A DNA stretch of 32,030 nucleotides, taken from the NCBI GenBank assembly GCA_903930015.1, contig CAIYXB010000194.1, forward strand, positions 1 to 32,030, in the 5' to 3' direction. The position numbers and the translations under genes are program-made. This document shows, in pieces, positions 8,900 through 18,369 of the stretch. A model generated the notes under the pieces. It had not been told where the DNA came from. It did no database searches and saw only the letters and a program-made list of their open reading frames with translations. Numbering within the stretch: position 1 is the stretch's first letter; every line of letters starts with the position of its first letter. Source of the stretch: an uncultured bacterium (GTDB taxonomy: Bacteria > Cyanobacteriota > Vampirovibrionia > LMEP-6097).

Positions 8900-10301
8900 A
8901 AATACTAAAAATAAGCCAAAGCTAGAAAAAAGATCTCCAAGGCAAAAGATCAAGGATAGAATCTTTGTTTTTTGGCAGGGTAATAATAAAGATAGATTTT
9001 TATTGTTTGGGATTATTGGATTTATTTATTTAACGATAAAAGCTTTAGAAAATTTTGTACCTAATCGATATCTTGAAAAATTACCTTCTGATGTATCGCT
9101 TACTCTTGTTGCAGTTGTAATTTTAATAATGGTTGTTCATGCTATTTATATATTTTTTGCTCAGTATCATAGAAGAAGAAATCCAAGACCTTTTGAGGGT
9201 AATTATGAACCATCAGTAGATATTTTTATTTCAGCTCATAATGAGGAAGCGGTTATTCACTCTACTTTAAATTACCTAGCAACACTTACCTATCCTAAAT
9301 TAAAAATTTATGCGATCAATGACAGAAGCAAAGATAAAACATCTGAGATTATGCATTTAGTTGCAGCTAATTATCCAGAGAGAGTCTTTATTCTTGATCG
9401 CAAGGAAAGTGCTTATCCTGGAAAAGCTGCAGCGTTAAATGATGCTCTTAAAATCTCTCAGGGAGAAGTGATTTGTGTGCTTGATGCTGACGCAAGGATA
9501 GATGATCAGTTTCTACCACGGATAGTGCAGTATTTAGCTGATGCTGATGTTGCTGCAGTCCAGTCGCAGAAAGTGATTTCAAACCCAGAGCATAATTTTT
9601 TAACTAAATGTCAATTCCATGAATATGCAATGGATGCTTATTTACAGATGGGTCGTGATAGTATTCGTGGCTCTGTAGAATTGCGTGGTAACGGTCAGCT
9701 TGTAAAGCGAGCAGCGATTGAAGATGTTGGTGGTTGGAATCAAGAAACTATTACTGATGATTTAGATTTATCAACTAGTTTGCACGTTAATGCTTGGGAC
9801 ATTCGCTTTAGCCCAGATACAAAAGTTTTTGAAGAAGGTGTGCCTAATCTAGAAGGATTTATCAAACAACGTCGTCGTTGGGCTGAAGGTAGTATGCGTA
9901 GGTATCTAAATTATTTTTTACAACTCTTTAAACCAGGTAATCTAACTCCAGTGCAAATTTTTGATACATTTACTTTTTTGAGCGAATTTAGTATACCGTT
10001 ATGGTTGAGTTTAGATATTACACTTGAATTAATCCGTATTGGACTTGGTGGCGAGGCTTCGTTTAATTTCAGCTTTTTAATGTTAATAAGTTTAGGTTTA
10101 TGGGCTGTTCTTTTTGCGGCGCAATTTAACGGTTTGAGAATTTATAAGGATTATGGAGTTTTCAAATCTTTTGTTTATTCTTTAGTGGGTATCAGCTATT
10201 TGCTTACAACTTGGGTTTACGTAATTATGCTTTCTTATCGAAAGATCCTGTTTAGCCGTACTGTGGGTACCTGGACTCGCACTGAACATACTGGTTCTTA
10301 A
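8889..10301 (+). CDS. family 2 glycosyltransferase, membrane-embedded (BcsA/NodC-like)
   Basis: SVDIFISAHNEEAVI, DADA (DxD), TDDLDL, QRRRWAEGS (QxxRW), C-terminal TM segments; overlaps the LCP gene by 11 bp. Confidence 0.93.
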   Translation: MATENTKNKPKLEKRSPRQKIKDRIFVFWQGNNKDRFLLFGIIGFIYLTIKALENFVPNRYLEKLPSDVSLTLVAVVILIMVVHAIYIFFAQYHRRRNPRPFEGNYEPSVDIFISAHNEEAVIHSTLNYLATLTYPKLKIYAINDRSKDKTSEIMHLVAANYPERVFILDRKESAYPGKAAALNDALKISQGEVICVLDADARIDDQFLPRIVQYLADADVAAVQSQKVISNPEHNFLTKCQFHEYAMDAYLQMGRDSIRGSVELRGNGQLVKRAAIEDVGGWNQETITDDLDLSTSLHVNAWDIRFSPDTKVFEEGVPNLEGFIKQRRRWAEGSMRRYLNYFLQLFKPGNLTPVQIFDTFTFLSEFSIPLWLSLDITLELIRIGLGGEASFNFSFLMLISLGLWAVLFAAQFNGLRIYKDYGVFKSFVYSLVGISYLLTTWVYVIMLSYRKILFSRTVGTWTRTEHTGS

Positions 10302-10303
10302 TA

Positions 10304-10349
10304 CTCAGGAGGATATTTATTAATAATATTTAATAAATATCCTCCTGAG
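10304..10349. other. 20-bp perfect stem-loop
   Basis: CTCAGGAGGATATTTATTAA-TAATAT-TTAATAAATATCCTCCTGAG; no T-tract follows. Confidence 0.9.
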
Positions 10350-10563
10350 CAACTTGTAATACATATAGCTATATCAGTATAATAAACAGCAGCATAATCG
10401 CATCTAGCTGATCGTAATGTTAAATTCAAACACACAATTCAAGAATTTAAAAAAGTCTGGCCCAAGATTGGTCCTGACTATGATGGCTATGAGTATGATG
10501 ATGCAAAACAATTCATTACGAATTAATAATAAGTACTAACGGTCGAAAACAATCCAGCTAGAT

Positions 10564-11730
10564 GTGGTCCAAGTGCTAAAGGACTCATTAGTGGAAATAT
10601 CACCGGTAGTAAATAACCGCGTATCAAATCTAATAAAACCAACACAAGAGCTTCAACAAAATGAAGTTCAGAATCTCGTTGAAACCAAGACGGTTAATAA
10701 TCTCTCTGAGATTTTAGATACTACTGAAAAATCTTCGTCTGCAAAAGAGTCAACAAATGCTAATAGTTTTTTGATACAAAATTTAGTGCCAAATTGGGAC
10801 GAAAAAAATACTACTTTTGAGAATATAAAACTTAATTATCCGCATTGGTTTAATATTGCGACGGTTGCTTTGCATGCTCTTGGTGGTACTTTACCTTCGA
10901 TGCCATTTATACCAAAATCAGTTGGTTTAGGTTTTAGAAATTTGGCAGAAAATTTTTCTAGATGGTGTATACCTTTTTCTAAGGTGCATAATAGTATTGA
11001 AGCATTTAAAGGTAGGCGTCTCTATGAGGCTGTTGCAAGATTAGTACCAAGTCTCCTTATACCTCTTTTGCGTCTACCTTTCCATAATTTTCAGTTAGCT
11101 TATGGACTGGGCTCTGGGATCAATGTAGTTCATGAACATATAAAAAGTAGAGTCGGTTTGAAAGCTGAAGATGGTTTTGCTACAAATAATAAAAAAATAC
11201 AAGATGGATTATTCCATGCAATAAAAGATTTGTTTAATGGTGGGGATCATGTATCAACAAAGGAAAGAGCAAAACTAGGATTAACTTTAGGCGGAGGTGC
11301 TGCGATGATTTTAGGTGCTGTGCCGACTTTATTATTTGATCGTAATGGTCTTAATGATGGTTTTGCTCGAATCTTTGGTTCTATAAGATCTCTTGGTGGT
11401 TTACTTGGTGATTTGAGTATTACTCTTTTTCCTTCACATGAAATACCAGAGCTTAGAAAGAAAGAGCCAATTATTGGCTCTTTATATCTTGTGCCAACTT
11501 TCATGGATTTTGCTCAAAGATGGATGAAGCAAGATGAAGAGACCAATTCAATCTTTAACCATGTGAAGACAGCTTTAAATACTATTGCTGAATTGATTTG
11601 GACTCACTTCTCAACAATAGAAAATCAAAGAGCAAAAGAAAGTGCTGCAGAAAAACTAACTAAAGCTAAAACTCAAGAAGCACCTTGGCTAAAAAGCGCT
11701 CATGATGCTAGTTATGCGCAAGTTGCTTAA
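10564..11730 (+). CDS. hypothetical protein (388 aa), several hydrophobic/helical segments
   Basis: Long ORF with GTG start; no recognised family. Confidence 0.7.
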   Translation: MVQVLKDSLVEISPVVNNRVSNLIKPTQELQQNEVQNLVETKTVNNLSEILDTTEKSSSAKESTNANSFLIQNLVPNWDEKNTTFENIKLNYPHWFNIATVALHALGGTLPSMPFIPKSVGLGFRNLAENFSRWCIPFSKVHNSIEAFKGRRLYEAVARLVPSLLIPLLRLPFHNFQLAYGLGSGINVVHEHIKSRVGLKAEDGFATNNKKIQDGLFHAIKDLFNGGDHVSTKERAKLGLTLGGGAAMILGAVPTLLFDRNGLNDGFARIFGSIRSLGGLLGDLSITLFPSHEIPELRKKEPIIGSLYLVPTFMDFAQRWMKQDEETNSIFNHVKTALNTIAELIWTHFSTIENQRAKESAAEKLTKAKTQEAPWLKSAHDASYAQVA

Positions 11731-13168
11731 AGGCATCAAGGACTTCTTCTCTATCATCAAAGTGAATGGTTTCATCAGCTAGTATTTGATAATTTTCATG
11801 ACCTTTACCAGCAATGACGATGATATCTTTAATACTTGCTTCCCTAATAGCAGTTTGGATTGCTGTTCTTCTATCAACAAGGACTTTGGTTTTATTTAAA
11901 TCTGGAATGCCTGTTAGGATATCAGCAATAATTCTGTCAGGATCTTCAGATCGTGGGTTGTCTGAAGTTACATAAACCTTATCCGCGTAATCATAAGCGA
12001 TTTTCCCCATTAATGGTCTTTTTGTAATATCTCTATCACCACCACAACCAAAAACACAAATCAACTTTGTATCTCCTTGCACAAGAGCTTTTGCTCCTTT
12101 AAGTACATTAAGTAGACCATCGGGACTATGCGCATAATCAACAATGCATAATGGTGTGTGATCTTCTTTAATCGCTTCGAAACGACCAGGTACAACATGC
12201 ATGTTAATAAAAGTATCTGCGATCGCAGTAAGGCTTATCCCCTCTTTTAGAGCAACAGCTATAGCAAACATTGAATTATAAATATTAAACTCGCTGTTAA
12301 GTTTTGTTTTTATCTCAATTTCTCCATAACCTTTTGCTATCAGTTTATAGGAAAGCCCATAGAAATCATATTTTATATCTGTTGCAAACAGCTCAGCGTC
12401 TTGGTTTTTGGTGCTTACTTTGATGATGGAGAGCTGAGATTTTTTTGCTTCAGTTTCAAATTTAGCAAAGTAACTATCGTCATAATTTAAAATTGCAAAC
12501 TCTGATGTTTGAGAAAATATTTTTGCTTTAGTTTTGTAGTAATGATCCATGGTCTTGTGATAGTCCAAATGATCTTGAGTTAGATTGGTTACAATGGCAT
12601 ATTTAAAGTTAAGGCAAGCAACTCTGTATTGATCAAGTGCGTGCGAACTGACTTCCATCGCCAAATACTGAAAATTTTCATCAACAATATCTCTTATAAT
12701 TTTTTGAACTTCTTTATTTTGTGGAGTTGTATTGCCTTGGTCTAGGTATTGATCACTTTGAGTTTTTCTAAGTCCCATTGTGCCTAGGATTGCACAATCC
12801 GTTAGCAAACTTTGAATTAAATGTGTAACAGTCGTTTTACCGTTTGTGCCTGTAACCCCTATCAAACAGAGATCCTTAGAAGGCTCTTGATAAAAAAGAT
12901 TTGATATTTCTGCAAGTTTTAATCTCGTATCTGAAGCTAATTCAAAATCAACTTTATATTCTTGAAAAAGTTTATCGTAGTCATTTTGTTTTTTTATATA
13001 TTCATTCTGCTCAAGTACAATTAGCTTCGCTCCAAGCTCAAGTGCTGTTTTTATGTACTCATGCCCATCAATCTTTAATCCTTTAATTGCAACAAAAATG
13101 CAATTATCTATAACTTTTCTTGAGTCATAAACTATATCAGAATATTTTGTGTAATCAATGCTTTTCAC
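11708..13168 (-). CDS. murE: UDP-N-acetylmuramoyl-L-alanyl-D-glutamate--2,6-diaminopimelate ligase
   Basis: GVTGTNGKTTVTHLI, GNTTPQ, EVSSHALDQ, DNPRSEDP (DNPR typical of meso-DAP-adding MurE). Convergent 23-bp overlap with the 388-aa ORF. Confidence 0.95.
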   Translation of the reverse strand: MKSIDYTKYSDIVYDSRKVIDNCIFVAIKGLKIDGHEYIKTALELGAKLIVLEQNEYIKKQNDYDKLFQEYKVDFELASDTRLKLAEISNLFYQEPSKDLCLIGVTGTNGKTTVTHLIQSLLTDCAILGTMGLRKTQSDQYLDQGNTTPQNKEVQKIIRDIVDENFQYLAMEVSSHALDQYRVACLNFKYAIVTNLTQDHLDYHKTMDHYYKTKAKIFSQTSEFAILNYDDSYFAKFETEAKKSQLSIIKVSTKNQDAELFATDIKYDFYGLSYKLIAKGYGEIEIKTKLNSEFNIYNSMFAIAVALKEGISLTAIADTFINMHVVPGRFEAIKEDHTPLCIVDYAHSPDGLLNVLKGAKALVQGDTKLICVFGCGGDRDITKRPLMGKIAYDYADKVYVTSDNPRSEDPDRIIADILTGIPDLNKTKVLVDRRTAIQTAIREASIKDIIVIAGKGHENYQILADETIHFDDREEVLDAFKQLAHN

Positions 13169-13188
13169 TAATAAATATTATAGCTAGT

Positions 13189-13232
13189 TATAGACTTGTC
13201 TTGTAATTCTTCATTTACAAGACAAGTCTATA
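13189..13232. other. 18-bp perfect stem-loop
   Basis: TATAGACTTGTCTTGTAA-(8 nt)-TTACAAGACAAGTCTATA. Confidence 0.9.
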
Positions 13233-13262
13233 TAAAACCTTTGGTTTTAAACTCCCTTTTTA

Positions 13263-13300
13263 GACCTGTTTTCGCGAAATATTCTATTTCGCAACAGGTC
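13263..13300 (-). terminator. stem-loop overlapping the stop codon of the glycogen fusion gene
   Basis: GACCTGTTTTCGCGAAAT...ATTTCGCAACAGGTC; the gene-proximal arm encodes the C-terminal GPVAK-stop. Confidence 0.55.
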
Positions 13301-16300
13301 CGCTGACTTTTTCTAAACCCTTCCTAATTACAGACATGTAAAGTTTAATATTGTAATCTTCAAGCATTCTTCGAGCACTAAAGTTTTTAGCAACATATGT
13401 TATGGACTTTTTCATACGATCAACCCAAGCCGGTGAATAACCTTGTGAGTTTTTTGCATAGTATGTGTTAGTGATTTCATTTTCAAACATCTGATAAATA
13501 ATATTACTTTCTTCATTGAGAATAGTTTCATCATCTTGGCTATTTGAAGGCTCAATCTTCCAACCGATATCTTCAATGGGCACTTCAAAAACCCAACCAT
13601 CAGGTATTGAAAAATTAATTACACCACTTGCAGCAGCTTTCATACCACTGGTTCCACAAGCTTCTTTGCCCATATAAGGATTGTTAAGCCAGATATCACA
13701 ACCATTGGTAAGTAATCTTCCCGTCTCCATGTCATAGTTTTCTAATACTAAAATTTTGCCTAGGAATCTTTCATCTTCAACCATACGGTAGATTTCTTGA
13801 ATAATTTCTTTACCGCGACCATCAGCAGGGTGTGACTTACCAGCAAAAACAAACACAACAGGTTTTTTAGAATTGTTGACAATTTTTTCAAGCCTATTTA
13901 AATCCCTTAAGAGTAAATTTGCTCTTTTGTATGGCGCAAATCTTCTTGCAAAGCCAACTAAAAGTACATCTTTACTTAAAGCATCTAGAAACAATTTAAT
14001 TTTGTCTATAGCAAGACCTCTTCTTAGAAATTCCGATTTAACGTGTTTTTCTAAGTAGTTGATTAATTCTTGTTTGTGGCTTTGATGCGCTTCCCAAATT
14101 TTATCATCAGCTATTTGATTAATTTTTTCTTGATTTAAGTTATAGCCTTCTTCAAAAAAATCACCACTGATTAATTTTCTGATGTTTCTTGCTTGCCAAG
14201 TAGGCATGTGCACACCATTTGTGACTGATCCAAAATATTTATCTTCTTTTGGAAGTATATTTGCCCACATCTCTCTACTAACTTCTTCATGTAATTTTGA
14301 TACTGCATTTGCTTTTTTGGAAACATTGAAGGCAAGCACAGTCATAGAAAACTCATCAGGCTTATCAGGATTCAAGCCTAAGTTCATGAATTGTTCTAGT
14401 GGGTAGTGCATGTTTTCAAAGAACCTATGAAATGTCTTAGTGACAAGAGATCTTGAAAAGGCTTCATTCCCTGCAGGTACAGGAGTGTGGGTTGTAAAGA
14501 TGGTTGAATCTTTAACAGCTTTAACAGCTGCTTCAAATGAATAACCTTGCTGTGCGTAACGTCTAATCAATTCTGCAGACAAGAAGGCACAATGCCCTTC
14601 GTTTAGGTGGTAAATAGATGGATTAAGCCCCAGAACGTCTTTAAGTAAACGAGCACTCGCTACTCCAATAAGAAACTCTTGTTTAATTCTTGTTTCCCTG
14701 TCACTGACATATAAATTTGCAGTGATTTCTCTGTCATCCGGATGATTATGCTCGATATCAGTATCAAACATAAATAAAGGTATTCTTCCTACTCTTGCAA
14801 GAAAAACTCTTGTCCATACAATTCTGTCCGAAAACTCAACTGGGATTTTGACAGGTTCACCAGAATGGTTCAGAAGTAAGTCCATTGGTAAATCTCGCCA
14901 ATCTTGAATAGGATTATGCTCTATTTGGTAACCATCTTGATTTATCTCTTGTATGAAGTAACCTCTTTTGTAGAATAATCCTACCCCAATCAAGTTGATA
15001 TTTAGGTCTGAGGCTGCTTTAAGATGATCACCTGCAAGTATTCCAAGTCCACCTGAATATGTTTTTAAGCATTCATGAATACCAAATTCCATTGATAAAT
15101 AGGCGATTGAAGGTCTATTTAAATCAATTAGAGAATCTATTGAGTTTCCTCTAACGTAGCTTGTAAATCTTGCGTGAACTTCAGCAAGCTTAGAACAGAA
15201 TTCTTGGTTTTGATTTAGTTTTTCTAATTCAGGAGCAGGGATATTTTTTAACATCAATACTGGATTGTGGTGGAAATATTCCCATAAGTCTGGATTGATT
15301 GATTTTAATAATGCTTGGGCACTATCATCCCAAGTCCACCAAAGGTTATGAACTATGTCATTTAACATAGAAATATTTGTTGGTAGAACTTTATGTACAT
15401 TAAAACAACGTACATCTAAGCTCCCTGGTTGGATACTACAACTAGTACCTGAGAACGGATTAGCACTTACTAGGCTACCTTCAAAATTAAGTCTTCTATG
15501 TTGAGATTTACCAAAAGCGATGTCATATGCAGTTAAATAACCTTGAAAGATTGTTTTCCATGAAATGGCTTCCCTAATAGCTTCTGTTTGCTCTAGAGCC
15601 TTATTTTTATTTTTACTAATAGTTAATTGATTGAAAATCAATGTTGATAAGTTTTCTAAAGCTTCTTCATATGATTTGTTTTTTCTTGTTAGAACTTTGA
15701 TCATATAGTCAGAATCAAAATTTTGTATTTGGCTCCAGTAGCCAAAACCAGCAAGATCTGAGGTTACTGTTGGAATTCCCTCAACAACACTTTCCATTGG
15801 CGTATAACCCCAAGGCTCATAATATGATGGGAAAAGAGTCAAGTCTGCTGACTTCAACATCTCTTCGTAAGGGATATTAAAGATGCCTTCTCTACCATTT
15901 AGATATGCTGTAGATAGAGCGACTCTTACTTTTGAATTTCTTTTATCTAATCCAAAGTGCTTAGCTGCGTTCACTATCGGATCGTGGTCTTTATTGTAAA
16001 CAGGTGATATTGCGATCGCTCTAAAATTTGGATTTTGTGAACTTGGTAACTTATAATTTTCAAGTTCGATATTGTCTGCTGCAATTAGAAACAAAAATAA
16101 AACATTTGGCATTTCATTGCCTTTTGTGTTTTGTAGTCTAGATAAGGCTTCTAAGCTTATGTCATAACCTTTATTTTTATATTCATAGCGACCAGATGAA
16201 ATTATAATTTTGGTATCTGCTGGAAGTTTTTCATCAAAAAATTCAGAACATTTTTCAAGTATGATCTTTTTATTCTTCTCTCTTTCTTTTGTATCTGGTG

Positions 16301-17087
16301 AGAATTTTTGGTCAACGTTCATCCCGTTGTAAACAATAAGATCAGCTTTTTTGCCAAGAACATAGAATGCTTCACTGGAAGTAATTTCACTTACTGTTGT
16401 AAAGCAATCAGCGTTAATTGCAGAAAGCTTCTCCATAGAGTGTTTGCTTTGAACACCAAATTGGTGCGCACGCGATGCATTAGAATATCTATCTTCAATT
16501 TCTTTATAATAAAACTGATTGTGGTGAGCCATTGCTCGACCAAGCATAGTTGCATGAGTTGTAAACACAGTGCCAACGCGTGGAAGGTTCTTCTTTAGAT
16601 AAAGTATTCCTGCTCCACACATCCATTCGTGGAAATGTGCTAATCCGTAGTCTTCATGACTAAATTTTAAATTTACAATCTGCTCAATAACTTCAGCAGC
16701 AGCTGTAGAGAACAATACTGGTTCGATATAATCCCAGCCACCGCCATAGGAATCAACCCCAAATTCTTCCCAGTAAGAATGAAGTAATCTTTCAATATTG
16801 AATCTTTCTTTAAATCCTGAGATTAAAATTACTCTTGGGCTTCCTTGTATATTCCACCTTCCAAAACGACACTTTAAGCCAACTTCTTCAAGCTGAATCT
16901 TCACTTGCTCGGAAAAACTATCACTTAACTCTTTGAATTCGTGGTTGTTTTCATTAATATCAGGACCAATCGTTATGTATCCTTCGCCAAAATGATTTAT
17001 AGCCTCTTGAGCTTTAGTCGCAATAACAGTATGAATACCTCCGACTTTATTACAGACTTCCCAACTCACTTCGAAAACATATTTCAT
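13284..17087 (-). CDS. bifunctional GT3 glycogen synthase - GT35 alpha-glucan phosphorylase fusion (1267 aa)
   Basis: N-terminal GYS-like: EVSWEVCNKVGGIHTVI, DSYGGGWDYIEPVLF, FTTHATMLGRAMA, FPSYYEPWGYTPMES. C-terminal: NLWWTWDDSAQALL (DUF3417-like), MEFGIHECLKTYSGGLGILAGDHLKAASDL, NEGHCAFL, VTNGVHMPTW, EACGTSGMKAAASG (PLP-lysine region). Confidence 0.93.
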   Translation of the reverse strand: MKYVFEVSWEVCNKVGGIHTVIATKAQEAINHFGEGYITIGPDINENNHEFKELSDSFSEQVKIQLEEVGLKCRFGRWNIQGSPRVILISGFKERFNIERLLHSYWEEFGVDSYGGGWDYIEPVLFSTAAAEVIEQIVNLKFSHEDYGLAHFHEWMCGAGILYLKKNLPRVGTVFTTHATMLGRAMAHHNQFYYKEIEDRYSNASRAHQFGVQSKHSMEKLSAINADCFTTVSEITSSEAFYVLGKKADLIVYNGMNVDQKFSPDTKEREKNKKIILEKCSEFFDEKLPADTKIIISSGRYEYKNKGYDISLEALSRLQNTKGNEMPNVLFLFLIAADNIELENYKLPSSQNPNFRAIAISPVYNKDHDPIVNAAKHFGLDKRNSKVRVALSTAYLNGREGIFNIPYEEMLKSADLTLFPSYYEPWGYTPMESVVEGIPTVTSDLAGFGYWSQIQNFDSDYMIKVLTRKNKSYEEALENLSTLIFNQLTISKNKNKALEQTEAIREAISWKTIFQGYLTAYDIAFGKSQHRRLNFEGSLVSANPFSGTSCSIQPGSLDVRCFNVHKVLPTNISMLNDIVHNLWWTWDDSAQALLKSINPDLWEYFHHNPVLMLKNIPAPELEKLNQNQEFCSKLAEVHARFTSYVRGNSIDSLIDLNRPSIAYLSMEFGIHECLKTYSGGLGILAGDHLKAASDLNINLIGVGLFYKRGYFIQEINQDGYQIEHNPIQDWRDLPMDLLLNHSGEPVKIPVEFSDRIVWTRVFLARVGRIPLFMFDTDIEHNHPDDREITANLYVSDRETRIKQEFLIGVASARLLKDVLGLNPSIYHLNEGHCAFLSAELIRRYAQQGYSFEAAVKAVKDSTIFTTHTPVPAGNEAFSRSLVTKTFHRFFENMHYPLEQFMNLGLNPDKPDEFSMTVLAFNVSKKANAVSKLHEEVSREMWANILPKEDKYFGSVTNGVHMPTWQARNIRKLISGDFFEEGYNLNQEKINQIADDKIWEAHQSHKQELINYLEKHVKSEFLRRGLAIDKIKLFLDALSKDVLLVGFARRFAPYKRANLLLRDLNRLEKIVNNSKKPVVFVFAGKSHPADGRGKEIIQEIYRMVEDERFLGKILVLENYDMETGRLLTNGCDIWLNNPYMGKEACGTSGMKAAASGVINFSIPDGWVFEVPIEDIGWKIEPSNSQDDETILNEESNIIYQMFENEITNTYYAKNSQGYSPAWVDRMKKSITYVAKNFSARRMLEDYNIKLYMSVIRKGLEKVSGPVAK

Positions 17088-17097
17088 AAATTATTTT

Positions 17098-18369
17098 TTA
17101 AACCTTCTCTAACTTTAATACCTTTTTGGTATTTAGTGAACTAGGTTTTTTTGCAATAAATTTTGCTTTTTTTAAATTAGCTTTTTCTAGAGCAATTAAG
17201 CGGTTTTCAAAATCAGTAAAAACATTTTGGTAATTTATATAAGCTTCATAAGGAGTGTTATATGGATTGAAGTATTTGTGAACATCACCATCAGAGAAAT
17301 ATTTTGTGCACATATAGTAGAAGTGGTCTGAGGTTAGTAATGATTCCCAGGTTTCAATAATATTGTTATTTTGTGTGTTGTAAACTCTTTTTTCAAGGGA
17401 ATAGATTTTTTCTAAACTATCGTCTTGAATATGGTTACCCATCCAAGCAGATAGATCTCTTTCTGTATCTGCCCAAGAGATTAGGTTTGGTGATGCAATA
17501 AAGTCTTTTGCTTCATATTTTTGAATTACTTCACTTGGAGTATTAAAAGAGAAACTTGGGTGCTGTAAAATTCTTTCTGGCAATACTTTCATAAACTCAA
17601 AAATACCTGTTTCTTGCCATTGATGCTCTCCGAAGGTTTCATAATCCATAAATAAATTTATGGTTTCTGCATTACCATCAAGAGAATAGATCCAACTAGA
17701 ATATTTTTCAGTATTTAATGGAAATTCGTTCCACGCTTGATTTGAAAATCTAAAAGCAATATCATCAGAGAGACTATAGTTTTTCAATAAAAGTTTTGCA
17801 TTTTTTGCACTTACCGGTTTGTAAACAAAGTTAGGACTTTTCCAACCTAAGATTTTTTCAGTCCCTTCAGTAATGATGGCCTGAAAACCTTCATCTTCAG
17901 CGATTCTTGCAATATTGTCGTTGTAAATCAATTCAGTATTTCTAAAAATTTTGGTTTCATAATTAAACTCATGAAGCATAAGTTCTTTGTGTTTACGAAT
18001 TTGTCTTCTAAATTCAGTTTCAGAAAAAACCGCAGACAAGCTGTGATAGTAAGTCTCACCCAAAAGTTCAACGCAACCTGTCTTAACTAATCTTTTGAAA
18101 GACTCTAGAGTTTCAGGGCTGTAAAGCTTCATCTGTTCAATTGCAACACCTGAAATTGAAAATGCAATTTTGAAATGTCCTTGATGTTTGTGAATCAAGT
18201 CTAAAAGAATTTGGTTCATTGGCAAATAACATTTGTTTGCAACTTTTTGCATTATTTGAGAATTGGCCGTTTCATCTTCATAATGATGTGAATTATTAAT
18301 ATCAAAAATAGTATATTTTCTTAAGCGTTTAGGCTGGTGAACTTGAAAATAAAAACAAATGCTAGGCAT
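17098..18369 (-). CDS. GH57 family glycoside hydrolase (alpha-amylase-like)
   Basis: MPSICFYFQVHQP; ELLGETYYHSLSAV; FRNTELIYNDNIA; MDYETFGEHQW. Start revised from 18399 to 18369 because the GH57 domain begins at MPSICFYFQVHQP. Confidence 0.92.
   Translation of the reverse strand: MPSICFYFQVHQPKRLRKYTIFDINNSHHYEDETANSQIMQKVANKCYLPMNQILLDLIHKHQGHFKIAFSISGVAIEQMKLYSPETLESFKRLVKTGCVELLGETYYHSLSAVFSETEFRRQIRKHKELMLHEFNYETKIFRNTELIYNDNIARIAEDEGFQAIITEGTEKILGWKSPNFVYKPVSAKNAKLLLKNYSLSDDIAFRFSNQAWNEFPLNTEKYSSWIYSLDGNAETINLFMDYETFGEHQWQETGIFEFMKVLPERILQHPSFSFNTPSEVIQKYEAKDFIASPNLISWADTERDLSAWMGNHIQDDSLEKIYSLEKRVYNTQNNNIIETWESLLTSDHFYYMCTKYFSDGDVHKYFNPYNTPYEAYINYQNVFTDFENRLIALEKANLKKAKFIAKKPSSLNTKKVLKLEKV

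Noticed and set aside
11708-11730. Convergent overlap of the 388-aa ORF and murE as an unusual arrangement
   Set aside because: Short 3' overlaps are common in compact bacterial genomes.
13873-16598. Numerous 60-96-aa antisense ORFs inside the glycogen fusion gene
   Set aside because: Opposite-strand shadow frames within a well-supported coding sequence; no homology recognised.
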